This document shows positions 7,842 through 15,592 of a DNA stretch of 37,885 nucleotides, in pieces (within the stretch, counting starts at the first letter, position 1; the number at the start of each line of letters is the position of its first letter). The DNA comes from JAZDOK01 sp043798715 (GTDB taxonomy: Bacteria; Vulcanimicrobiota; JAZDOK01), in the NCBI GenBank assembly GCA_043798715.1, contig JAZDOK010000072.1, positions 1 through 37,885 on the forward strand. The letters are read 5' to 3'. The notes beneath the pieces were generated by a model, which had not been told where the DNA came from, ran no database searches, and saw only the letters and a list, made by a program, of their open reading frames with translations. The position numbers and the translations under genes were made by a program.

Positions 7842-7871
7842 ATTATATCACAACAAATTCTTAAATTCCAA
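7842..7871 (-). promoter_or_regulatory. probable sigma70-type promoter of rel
   Basis: On the minus strand TTGGAA (7871-7866), an 18-base spacer and a perfect TATAAT (7847-7842) in the 51-base gap after the ABC ATPase gene. The -35 is imperfect. This suggests rel-dtd can be transcribed separately from the B12 transport operon. Confidence 0.55.
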
Positions 7872-7877
7872 CCGCCC

Positions 7878-8702
7878 TCATCCGTCCTGACGCCGATCAG
7901 AGAGATGGGCCGGGAGGAGCACCACGTTGGGAAGAGCGGTCCTGAGATTTTTCTCCACCAGGGTCTGGGCCCCATAGACCCGGGCGATGGACTCCTGCGT
8001 GATCACCTCGGCCGGCGTTCCGGCGGCGGCAATAAGCCCTTCCCTGATGAGAAGAAGGCGGTCGCAGTAGAGGGCGGCCAGGTTTAGATCGTGCAGGACG
8101 ACGACGATAGTGCGCCCATGGTCCCTGTTCAGACTTTTTAAAAGGTCAAGAATCTCCTGCTGAGAGGCGATATCCAGGTGGGAAGTCGGCTCGTCCATCA
8201 TCAGAATCTCCCCTTCCTGGGCCAGCGCCTGGGCCAGGATCACCCTCTGCTGTTCCCCCCCGGAGAGATCGGTTATCGGGCGCCGGGCCAGGTATTCGGT
8301 CCGCGTCAGGCGCATGACCTCATCAACGACGGCCAGGCCGGCCGCATCCTCAAGGCCCAGCCAGCCCAGGTGGGGGAAGCGCCCCATGAGCACTATCTCC
8401 CGGCAGGTAAATGGAAAATCGAGATACGTGTTCTGGGGCACAAAGGCGATGCTCCTGGCCACCTGGCTTTGGGGCAGGGATGAGAGCGGCTTCCCCTGGA
8501 ACAGGACCCTCCCCTCCTCCGGTGTCAGGCTGCCGCTCAGGAGCTTGAGCAAAGTGGATTTCCCCGAGCCGTTGGGGCCGATGATCCCGAGGAATTCCCC
8601 GGCCGCGATGTCCAGGGAGACCCCGCCTACGGCCAGAAGAGTAGCTCCCTTCCGGTAAACGGCATAGCGGTAACTGACTTTTTCAGCAGTCAGAATTCCC
8701 AT
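7878..8702 (-). CDS. B12/iron-chelate ABC importer, ATP-binding protein (BtuD/FecE type)
   Basis: 274 residues from ATG at 8702. Walker A GPNGSGKST, Q-loop FVPQNT, signature LSGGEQQRV, Walker B ILMMDEP and the H-loop in VVLHD are all intact, so it should hydrolyse ATP to drive the importer. The size and the segments around MGRFPHLGW match the FecE/BtuD family. The frame is open upstream inside the permease gene, but family similarity begins at 8702. The start overlaps the permease stop by one base (TGATG), so the two are translationally coupled. With the permease and binding protein it makes a complete type II importer; the neighbouring binding protein favours corrinoid, but iron-siderophore or heme cannot be excluded. 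Confidence 0.94.
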   Translation of the reverse strand: MGILTAEKVSYRYAVYRKGATLLAVGGVSLDIAAGEFLGIIGPNGSGKSTLLKLLSGSLTPEEGRVLFQGKPLSSLPQSQVARSIAFVPQNTYLDFPFTCREIVLMGRFPHLGWLGLEDAAGLAVVDEVMRLTRTEYLARRPITDLSGGEQQRVILAQALAQEGEILMMDEPTSHLDIASQQEILDLLKSLNRDHGRTIVVVLHDLNLAALYCDRLLLIREGLIAAAGTPAEVITQESIARVYGAQTLVEKNLRTALPNVVLLPAHLSDRRQDG

Positions 8703-9724
8703 CAGAACCTCTTTTTCCTCTCCCTGAGAAGCCAGCAGAAAAACGGCGCCCCCAACAGGGCGGTGATGACGCCGACGGGCATCTCCTGTGGCGCCACCAC
8801 CAGGCGGGCCGCCGTATCGGCCCACACCAGGAAGATAGCGCCGCCCAGGGCCGAGGCCGGGATGAGAACGCGGTGGTCCGGGCCGACCAGCATACGCACG
8901 ACGTGGGGAATCATGAGCCCCACAAATCCGATGAGGCCGCTTACAGAGACGGCCGCCGCCGTCACCAGGGACGCCGCCACGATGATCCATATTTTGACCT
9001 TCTCGACGGCCACACCCAGGTGCCCGGCCGACTCCTCGCCCAGCGTCATGACGTTCAAGTGGTGGGCAAAAGCAGAGAGTATCAGGCCCCCGATTACCAG
9101 GTATGGCAAAAGAACCAGCACGTCCCTCCACTCGCGGTCGGCGACGCTTCCCATGAGCCAGAAGACCACCTTGGGGAGGTCCTCCCTGGCGATGGTCAGG
9201 GAGAAGGAGACCAGGGCCCACATGAAAGAGCCCACCACCACCCCGGCCAGAAGAAAGGTCTCGACGGGGACTCTGGAATCCACGCGGGCCAGCCAGTAGA
9301 TGACGAACATGGTGATGATTGCCCCGGCAAAGGCAAAGATGGGGACGAAAGACATGCCCAGGAAGGAACCCCGGATGTTTAAAATAATGCTGAAAGCGGC
9401 GCCCAGAGCCGCTCCGGCCGATGTCCCCACGATGTAGGGATCGGCCAGGGGATTCCTGAGAAGGCCCTGAAAAGCCGCCCCCGCCATGGAGAGCGCGGCG
9501 CCGACCCCCGCCGCCAGAAGGACCCTCGGCAGGCGGATTTTCAGGATGATGACCTCGTTGGCGCCTCCCAGGGCTCTGAAAGGATGGAAGAGAATGTCCC
9601 AGATCTCGCGCAGGGAAATCGAAGTCGTGCCCAGCGCGACGGAAAAAAAGATTGAGAGCAGCAGGCCCAGGAGAAGCGCCGCCAGAATCTGAAGAACTTT
9701 TTTTAGAAGGTCAATTCCTCGCAT
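8702..9724 (-). CDS. B12/iron-chelate ABC importer, permease (BtuC/FecCD type)
   Basis: 340 residues with about ten membrane helices. Family motifs include IRLPRVLLAAGVGAALSMAG, GLLRNPLADPYIVGTSAGA and the C-terminal SGLIGFVGLMIPHVVRM segment that contacts the ATPase. It forms the inner-membrane channel of the importer. It lies between the binding-protein gene (27 bases upstream) and the ATPase gene (one-base overlap). Length and motifs are normal. Confidence 0.95.
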   Translation of the reverse strand: MRGIDLLKKVLQILAALLLGLLLSIFFSVALGTTSISLREIWDILFHPFRALGGANEVIILKIRLPRVLLAAGVGAALSMAGAAFQGLLRNPLADPYIVGTSAGAALGAAFSIILNIRGSFLGMSFVPIFAFAGAIITMFVIYWLARVDSRVPVETFLLAGVVVGSFMWALVSFSLTIAREDLPKVVFWLMGSVADREWRDVLVLLPYLVIGGLILSAFAHHLNVMTLGEESAGHLGVAVEKVKIWIIVAASLVTAAAVSVSGLIGFVGLMIPHVVRMLVGPDHRVLIPASALGGAIFLVWADTAARLVVAPQEMPVGVITALLGAPFFCWLLRERKKRF

Positions 9725-9751
9725 GGAGAAAACACATCCGTCACGCCGCCA

Positions 9752-10690
9752 TCAGAATGAAAGGCCTGAATAAAACCAGCGGGCCAGTTGGACGAGGCCC
9801 TGCGCCAACCTCGGAGAAGGCCGGACCAGGATATCCGGGTTAATCTTATATACCCGGCCGTCTTTGACCGCCTTGACATCCCTTAAGATTTTCCGCTTAA
9901 ATATATCTTCCCTGGCGGATGTCGTCAATACAATGATGTCCGGGTTCCTGGATACCAGAGTCTCCTGGCTCAGCCGGGGAAAACCGCCTCCCAGATCGTT
10001 CCCGATGTTGACGCCTCCGGCCAGTTCCACCAGTTCGCTGACGATGGTCCCCTTCCCGGCGGTCATGAGGGGCTCATTCCAGATCTCCACGAAGACCCTG
10101 GGCCTCTTGGCAACTGTAACGGATTTAACTTTTGACTGGACGGAGGCAATGGTCTTCTCCATCGCGGCCAGGATGCGGCGGCTCTCCTTCTCAGTTTGAG
10201 TGGCCTGACCGATGAGAAGCAGGCTGGTCTTGAATTCAGTGAGCGTCCGGCAGCGGACCGAGAGGATCTTAAAACCCAGATTCTTCAGCTTTGTTGCGGC
10301 CTCCTGGCGGACGGTGTCTTCCGAGACAATGAGATCGGGTTTGAGTTTGATGACCTGCTCATAGTCCAGGTAGATGTCGCCCACCTGCGCCTTCTTCTTG
10401 CACTCCGGCGGGTAGTTGCAGTTCCGCGTCACCCCTGCGATGCGCTCGGAAAGCCCCAGCGCATAGAGAATCTCCGTGATGCTGGGGGCCAGGGAGAGGA
10501 TTCGCTGCGGCCTCTCGGAGGCGGCGGCCTTAGGGACGTTCACGTCGGAAGCACTTTTCGGGCTTCCGGCAGACAGGGCTCTCCACCCGCCGCTCGAAAA
10601 GTACAGCAGTACGAGAGCGCCATAGACGACTAGCGACGAAATCATCGCCAATCTGAATATTCTTTTCTTTTTCGCTTTCTTATCTTCCAT
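9752..10690 (-). CDS. cobalamin-type ABC substrate-binding protein (BtuF-like), N-terminally membrane-anchored
   Basis: About 312 residues. A Lys-rich start (MEDKKAKKKR) precedes a hydrophobic segment at about 12-32 that looks like an uncleaved anchor or signal peptide, then the periplasmic-binding fold: LSLAPSITEILYALG, then NYPPE and KPDLIV, as in BtuF-type proteins. An acidic patch (VEIWNEPLMTAGKG) lies mid-chain where BtuF uses Glu residues to dock on BtuC. I chose ATG at 10690 because it places the basic segment and helix at the N-terminus. A GTG at 10744, overlapping the dinG stop as GTGA, would add 18 polar residues and is a real alternative. It is the first gene of the importer set. 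The B12 assignment is probable, not proven. Confidence 0.88.
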   Translation of the reverse strand: MEDKKAKKKRIFRLAMISSLVVYGALVLLYFSSGGWRALSAGSPKSASDVNVPKAAASERPQRILSLAPSITEILYALGLSERIAGVTRNCNYPPECKKKAQVGDIYLDYEQVIKLKPDLIVSEDTVRQEAATKLKNLGFKILSVRCRTLTEFKTSLLLIGQATQTEKESRRILAAMEKTIASVQSKVKSVTVAKRPRVFVEIWNEPLMTAGKGTIVSELVELAGGVNIGNDLGGGFPRLSQETLVSRNPDIIVLTTSAREDIFKRKILRDVKAVKDGRVYKINPDILVRPSPRLAQGLVQLARWFYSGLSF

Positions 10691-10740
10691 GCCTTCAATT
10701 TCTGCTTCAGGAGCGGAAAAACCTTTTCCACTCCCCCCGC

Positions 10741-12888
10741 TCACAGCCAGGAGGCGACGCGCGTAAGGATCGCGGAGAAGCGGTCCTTGACGGCGGTGCA
10801 GTCGGGGATGGATTTAAGAAACTGGCGCCCGTAGCGCTTGGAGACCAGGCGGTTGTCCAGGACCAGTATTACACCGCGATCGGAGCGGGAGCGGATGAGG
10901 CGGCCGAACCCCTGCTTGAATTTTAGGACCGCCATGGGCAGGGCGTAATGGGTGAATGAACTTAAACCCTGCCGCTCCATCTCCTCGGAGCGGGCCTCGA
11001 CGATGGGATCGGTGGGAACCCGGAAGGGAAGGCGGGCCAGGATGACGCACTCCAGGTCCCTCCCCGGAACGTCCACCCCCTCCCAGAAGGAATCCATCCC
11101 GAGGAGCACCGCCTGCTCCCGCCTCTTAAACTCCTGAAGAAGCGCGTGACGGGGGAGATCCCCCTGGACCAGGAAAGCCATCCCCGCATCCTCAAGAGGC
11201 GTGCGCAGCCCTTTGGCGAAACGGCGGAGCATTCTTACCGAAGTAAAAAGAATGAAGGTCCGCCCCTCCATGAGGGTGATGAGTTGAACGAGACCGTTAA
11301 GGGATTCACTTAAGTATTCCTCAGATGAGGGATCGGGAATATCGGTGGGGATGCCCAGGAGCACCTGCTCCTTGAAATTGAAAGATGATGGGAGAACGGC
11401 TTCGAGTGCCCTCCCCTCCGGAAGAAGCGAAACTCCGATCTGCTCGTTGAAAAACTTAAGACTCTCGCCGACCGCCAGGGTGGCCGAGGTGAAGACGCCC
11501 CCCTTTAGTTTCTGAAGAAGCGCCGAAGAGATTTCTTCGGCGACCCGAAGAGGCGCACTCCGAAAAGTGATCGCCGCGGATCGGGAACCGCCTCCCGATT
11601 CGAGCCAGTATACATGGGAATCCCCCGCCTGCTCCAGAATAAACCGCAGAGAATCCTTATGCCTCTCAAAGCGCTTTTTGAGGGAGCGGGTCTCGGCCAG
11701 AGTTTCGTCCATCTCCTCCCAGAGGGATGATTCCAGAAGAGACAGCTCGTGGTAAATATCCCCCAGAAGAGAGGCATACCTCATGAGTGATTCTGCCAGC
11801 CTCAATCCCTCTTCTTTCAGCGGCGCCCACTCCTGATCGGCCGTCACCTCTTCCGTTAGGCGCACCTTTTTCTCCTCAAGCCCCAGGTGACCGCGGCGGG
11901 TCAGCCACCGGAAGACCATTTCCTCAAAGGAAGAGCCCCGTTCCCTGAGGCCGAACAGGCCGGGAATGAGATCCTGATCGAGGCAGTTCCTGAGCCTGTT
12001 CTGAACCGGCTCCTCCATCTTCGCCCCGGAAATGCGGTTGCGGAGAACGGCCAGAAAACCGCCCTCTCCCTCGCCGCTCTCCCTGCGGTAGAGCCCGTTT
12101 AGAAAGACAAAGAACTCCCCGGAGGAAAAGCTCTTTCCGAGAAATTCCGTGGCCACGTCCTCCAGGTGGTGCGCCTCATCCATAACCAGGTAAGAATAGG
12201 AGGGGAGCACCCCCTGGGCCGACTCCGAGTCCCGTCTTAAGGCCAGATCCGCCATGAGGAGGGAGTGGTTGACGACCAGGACCTGGCTCTGTGCCATCTT
12301 TCGCCTCTCTTCGTGCAGATGGCAGCGGGAGAAAAAGGGGCAGCGATCCCTGAGGCAGAGATCCGCCTCGGCGCAAATCAGCGACCAGAGCGAATCCGAG
12401 GACTCAACAGGCAGAGCCGAACGATCGGCCACAAATTCACCGTTTTTCATCCTGGACATGAGGGCGGAAAGCTCTTCGTACTCCCCTTGATTGAGCGCCC
12501 TTTGTTCCGAACGCATGAGGGAGTAGAAACGTCTCAGGCAGAGGTAATTCGACCAGCCCTTGACCAGGCAGGCCGAGAATTGTTCCGGGAAAAAGCTTCT
12601 AAGAAAGGGGATGTCCTTGCAGTAGAGCTGCTCCTGAAGGTTGATGGTGCGGGTGGAAACAACAAGGCTCTCCCCTGAGAGGAGAGCCCACTTGATTCCG
12701 GGGACCAGGTAGGCCAGGGATTTTCCCGTGCCCGTCCCGGCCTCAATGACTGCAATTTTATCTTCGCTGAAAGCCTCTTCGACGATACGGGCCATCCGGA
12801 GCTGTTCCGGACGGAACTCGAAGAAGGGCATATCCCTCGCCAGAAGACCGTCTTCGCTGAAGAAGCCCTCTGGCGTGAGAGAATCCAT
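10741..12888 (-). CDS. DinG-family iron-sulfur superfamily 2 DNA helicase
   Basis: 715 residues. Walker A GTGTGKS at 51-57, DEAH at 237-240, and four cysteines (C117, C178, C183, C189) spaced C-x60-C-x4-C-x5-C, the XPD/DinG 4Fe-4S pattern. The C-terminal helicase motifs include ILFTSVRML, LLGMDSFWEGVDVPG and the QGFGRLIRS arginine-finger motif. There is no N-terminal exonuclease domain, so it is the E. coli DinG/YoaA type rather than the Firmicutes fusion. It should unwind DNA 5'-3' in repair or R-loop removal. It begins 18 bases after pnp and is followed by the B12 binding-protein gene. Confidence 0.93.
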   Translation of the reverse strand: MDSLTPEGFFSEDGLLARDMPFFEFRPEQLRMARIVEEAFSEDKIAVIEAGTGTGKSLAYLVPGIKWALLSGESLVVSTRTINLQEQLYCKDIPFLRSFFPEQFSACLVKGWSNYLCLRRFYSLMRSEQRALNQGEYEELSALMSRMKNGEFVADRSALPVESSDSLWSLICAEADLCLRDRCPFFSRCHLHEERRKMAQSQVLVVNHSLLMADLALRRDSESAQGVLPSYSYLVMDEAHHLEDVATEFLGKSFSSGEFFVFLNGLYRRESGEGEGGFLAVLRNRISGAKMEEPVQNRLRNCLDQDLIPGLFGLRERGSSFEEMVFRWLTRRGHLGLEEKKVRLTEEVTADQEWAPLKEEGLRLAESLMRYASLLGDIYHELSLLESSLWEEMDETLAETRSLKKRFERHKDSLRFILEQAGDSHVYWLESGGGSRSAAITFRSAPLRVAEEISSALLQKLKGGVFTSATLAVGESLKFFNEQIGVSLLPEGRALEAVLPSSFNFKEQVLLGIPTDIPDPSSEEYLSESLNGLVQLITLMEGRTFILFTSVRMLRRFAKGLRTPLEDAGMAFLVQGDLPRHALLQEFKRREQAVLLGMDSFWEGVDVPGRDLECVILARLPFRVPTDPIVEARSEEMERQGLSSFTHYALPMAVLKFKQGFGRLIRSRSDRGVILVLDNRLVSKRYGRQFLKSIPDCTAVKDRFSAILTRVASWL

Positions 12889-12906
12889 CAGGAATAGAAA
12901 ACCGGT

Positions 12907-14313
12907 TTAATTCCGGGGCCGTCTCGATGGTCCCGACGAACGGGAGGGTCCGGACCTGCCGCCCGATGAGGAGGTTGTCCTCCTGGGGCCGTCAAAGCCG
13001 CCTTCCCTGGGGCGTTCCTCCCTCGATTGCTCGTCGAAGCCATTGACCAGGCCGCGCCGGGTGAGATTGATTCTTCCCTGGGAGTCAATCTCATGTACCT
13101 TCACCGGGAACTCATCCCCGATGGCCACCGCGTCCTCAATGCGCTCGACCCGCTCCGAGCTGATCTGGGAGATATGCAGAAGGCCTTCCTTGCCCGGAAG
13201 AATTTCCATGAAGGCTCCAAAATTCATGAGCCGCATGACCTTCCCCTGGTAAACCTCCCCGACCTCGACGTCCCGGGTGAGACTCTCGATCATATGCAGG
13301 GCTTTCTCTCCGGCCGCCAGGTCCACCGCCGCGATATATACCTTGCCGTCCGGCTCCACGTCTATCTTTACGCCTGTCTCGTTGATGATCTTGTTGATCA
13401 TCTTGCCGCCTGGCCCGATGACATCCTTGATCTTGTCGGGAGATATCATTATTACGAAGATTCTCGGAGCATAGGGCGAGAGGCTGGGCCGAGGCTCGGC
13501 GATGCACTCCTTTATTTTTCCGAGGATGAACAGGCGGGCCTCCCGTGCCTGCTTCAGGGCTTTTTCGAGGATCTCCATGGTGATGCCGGTGAACTTGATG
13601 TCCATCTGGAGGGCGGTGATGCCGCCGGCCGTGCCGGCCACCTTGAAGTCCATGTCGCCAAGGAAGTCCTCCATCCCCTGGATGTCCGTCAGGACCGAGA
13701 AGGAGTCGCCCCTGGATATGAGTCCCATGGCCACCCCGGCCACCGGCTCCCGGATGGGGATCCCGGCGTCCATGAGAGCCAGGGTGCTGGCGCAGACGCT
13801 GGCCATCGAGGAGGAGCCGTTTGATTCCAGCACCTCGGAGACCAGGCGGAAGGCGTATGGAAATTCCTCTTCATTGGGAATCATTGGGAGAAGCGCCCGT
13901 TCGGCCAGGGCCCCGTGCCCGATTTCCCTCCTGCCGGGGCCCCTCATCATTTTTACCTCGCCCACCGAATAGGGCGGGAAATTATACTGGTGCATGTACC
14001 GCTTGGTCTCCTCAAAACCCAACCCGTCGATTTTCTGCCCCTCGCTCAGGGTTCCCAGGGTCACCGAGGTGATCACCTGCGTCTGTCCCCTGGTGAAGAG
14101 ACCGGAGCCGTGCACGCGGGGAAGGAGTGCGACCTGGCAGTTGATGGGACGGATCTCATCAAACTTTCTTCCGTCGGGCCGACGGCCTTCCTCCACGATC
14201 ATCTTCCGGAGTTCTTCTTCCTTGATTATTTTGATGATAGCGTCAAAGTCACGGCCCTTGCCGTCGGTCATGAGGGAGAGCATCCGATCGCGGGACGCTC
14301 CCGTATATTTCAT
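12907..14313 (-). CDS. pnp: polyribonucleotide nucleotidyltransferase, C-terminal part (second reading frame of a split pnp)
   Basis: 468 residues that continue PNPase where the upstream frame stops. They hold the end of the helical domain, the second RNase PH domain (RPDGRKFDEIRPI; ESNGSSSMAS phosphate-binding serines; FLGDMDFKVAG with catalytic Asp/Asp/Lys), a KH domain (IGPGGKMINKII) and S1 (GKVMRLMNFGAFMEILPG), then a Ser/Arg/Gly-rich tail. The catalytic site is intact. The first ATG (14313) overlaps the previous stop as ATGA, with the weak site GGAAA before it. This is either a coupled two-chain PNPase, a frameshift mutation, or a one-base sequence error; I see no slippery heptamer at the junction. 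Confidence 0.9.
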   Translation of the reverse strand: MKYTGASRDRMLSLMTDGKGRDFDAIIKIIKEEELRKMIVEEGRRPDGRKFDEIRPINCQVALLPRVHGSGLFTRGQTQVITSVTLGTLSEGQKIDGLGFEETKRYMHQYNFPPYSVGEVKMMRGPGRREIGHGALAERALLPMIPNEEEFPYAFRLVSEVLESNGSSSMASVCASTLALMDAGIPIREPVAGVAMGLISRGDSFSVLTDIQGMEDFLGDMDFKVAGTAGGITALQMDIKFTGITMEILEKALKQAREARLFILGKIKECIAEPRPSLSPYAPRIFVIMISPDKIKDVIGPGGKMINKIINETGVKIDVEPDGKVYIAAVDLAAGEKALHMIESLTRDVEVGEVYQGKVMRLMNFGAFMEILPGKEGLLHISQISSERVERIEDAVAIGDEFPVKVHEIDSQGRINLTRRGLVNGFDEQSREERPREGGFDGPRRTTSSSGGRSGPSRSSGPSRRPRN

Positions 14314-15167
14314 AGGATTTCCAGGAAGGCATCTTTGTTGATGGACTCAAAAGCCCGCTCCCGTTCCGCCTTCTCGACTATTCGCATGGCGGCGGAGATC
14401 TGCTTAATAAGGTGCTCGCGTATGAGGGCCTCCAGGTCTTTGTCCGGCTCGTACACGGGAATTTCCCTCTTGGGCTTACCTGCTTTGGAAGACAGTTCCT
14501 CGATCATTGAAACCAGTTCTTTGATCGTTTCATGTCCGATTCTGAGCGCCTCCAGGATCTCCGCCTCGGTCGCCTCGGCGGCGCCGGCCTCGACCATCAC
14601 GATGGCCTTCTTCGTGCCGGCGACCACCAGATTGAGTTTTGTCTCCTGATATTCGGAGAGGGTGGGATTGATTATGAGAGCGCCTTCCGGGCTCATCCCA
14701 ATCCGCACTGCGCCTACAGGCGTGGGGAAGGGAATGTCTGAGACGGCCAGGGCGGCCGAAGCGGCGACCAGGGCCATAATATCCGGCTCCACCACCTGAT
14801 CGGCCGAAAGGACGGTCGTGACGATCTGCACGTCATTCCTGAAACCATCCGGAAAGAGCGGTCTTAACGGGCGGTCGATCAGGCGGGAGGTGAGGATGCT
14901 TTTTTCCGGCGGCCGCCCTTCTCTTTTGAAAAACCCGCCGGGGATCTTACCGGCGGCGTAAAGCCGCTCTTCGTAGTCCACCGTCATCGGAAAGAAATCC
15001 GTGCCCTCCCGGGGTTTAACGGAGCAGGTGACCGCTGCCAGCACCACCGTCTCGCCGCATTTTACCAGGACGGAGCCGCCGGCCTGTTTGGCCAGTTCCC
15101 CAGTCTCAAAGGTCCATTTCCGGCCCGCAATTTCTTTTTCCAGAACGATTTTTCCCTGTGTACTCAT
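14310..15167 (-). CDS. pnp: polyribonucleotide nucleotidyltransferase, N-terminal part (first reading frame of a split pnp)
   Basis: 285 residues: the first RNase PH domain (GGSVLVKCGETVVLA; GKIPGGFFKREGRP; SRLIDRPLRPLFP; LSADQ) and the start of the all-helical domain, ending at AFLEIL-stop. Normal PNPases are one chain of about 700 residues; the two parts here sum to 753. PNPase degrades RNA 3'-5' by phosphorolysis and works in the RNA degradosome. It follows rpsO with a stable hairpin between them, the classic rpsO-pnp arrangement. A single-base change near 14310 would restore one frame. Confidence 0.92.
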   Translation of the reverse strand: MSTQGKIVLEKEIAGRKWTFETGELAKQAGGSVLVKCGETVVLAAVTCSVKPREGTDFFPMTVDYEERLYAAGKIPGGFFKREGRPPEKSILTSRLIDRPLRPLFPDGFRNDVQIVTTVLSADQVVEPDIMALVAASAALAVSDIPFPTPVGAVRIGMSPEGALIINPTLSEYQETKLNLVVAGTKKAIVMVEAGAAEATEAEILEALRIGHETIKELVSMIEELSSKAGKPKREIPVYEPDKDLEALIREHLIKQISAAMRIVEKAERERAFESINKDAFLEIL

Positions 15168-15206
15168 TTTTTCAACTACTCCTGTTTTTTATTCTTGGGA
15201 ATAAAG

Positions 15207-15256
15207 AAAGGGCGAATCAAGGCGACAGCCCAACGCACCCTTTCTACACGCCCTTT
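15207..15256 (-). promoter_or_regulatory. rpsO-pnp intergenic hairpin (processing or attenuation structure)
   Basis: On the minus-strand transcript AAAGGGCG (15256-15249) pairs with CGCCCTTT (15214-15207), 8 perfect pairs. A smaller GGC-TGTC-GCC helix lies inside, and CTTTATT follows the stem. E. coli has an RNase III-cleaved hairpin and attenuator at this position that control pnp. The position and shape are similar here; the function is inferred. Confidence 0.5.
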
Positions 15257-15261
15257 TGCTT

Positions 15262-15531
15262 TTATCTTCTGAGGCCAAGTTTTTCAATAACAGTACGGTA
15301 TCTCGCGATATCTTTCTTCATGAGGTAATTCAACAGACGTCTCCTCTGCCCCACCATCATCAAAAGTCCCCGCCGGGAATGGTGATCCTTTTTGTGGACC
15401 TTGAGATGTGAAGTCAGGTGATTGATCCTCTCCGTCAGAATCGCGACCTGGACCTCAGGAGAACCGGTGTCCTTCTCATGGGTTTTATATTTCTCGATAA
15501 CTTCCTGTTTTTTGTCCTTAACAATGGTCAA
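15262..15531 (-). CDS. rpsO: 30S ribosomal protein S15, probable TTG start
   Basis: 89 residues if begun at TTG 15531, exactly the family length. Motifs KDKKQEVIEKYKTHEKDTGSPEVQ, LTERINHLTSHLK, HHSRRGL and QRRRLLNYL are standard S15. The start is odd. A perfect 8-base ribosome site (GGAGGTGA, 15547-15540) is followed at once by ATG (15539), but that ATG reads only Met-Ala-Arg-stop. In the S15 frame there is no ATG near; TTG lies 11 bases from GGAGG, and a GTG lies inside the ribosome site. Removing two bases (a GC) would turn the ATG into Met-Ala-Leu-Thr, the usual S15 start. So this is an unusual start, a leader control, or an indel error. Confidence 0.93.
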   Translation of the reverse strand: MTIVKDKKQEVIEKYKTHEKDTGSPEVQVAILTERINHLTSHLKVHKKDHHSRRGLLMMVGQRRRLLNYLMKKDIARYRTVIEKLGLRR

Positions 15532-15561
15532 CGCGCCATTCACCTCCCTTAATGCGATTGT

Positions 15562-15590
15562 ATGATAACACAGTTCAAATCCTTTGTAAA
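15562..15590 (-). promoter_or_regulatory. sigma70-type promoter of rpsO-pnp
   Basis: On the minus strand TTTACA (15590-15585), a 17-base spacer and TATCAT (15567-15562), placed just after the stop of the flavoprotein gene. The expected transcription start is about 20-25 bases before the rpsO start region. Confidence 0.65.
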
Positions 15591-15592
15591 TA

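Noticed and set aside
8703..9221. N-terminal extension of the ABC ATPase
   Set aside because: Lies within the permease gene in another frame; homology starts at 8702.
14290..14330. Programmed ribosomal frameshift in pnp
   Set aside because: No slippery heptamer or obvious downstream structure; the ATGA overlap fits reinitiation or an indel better.
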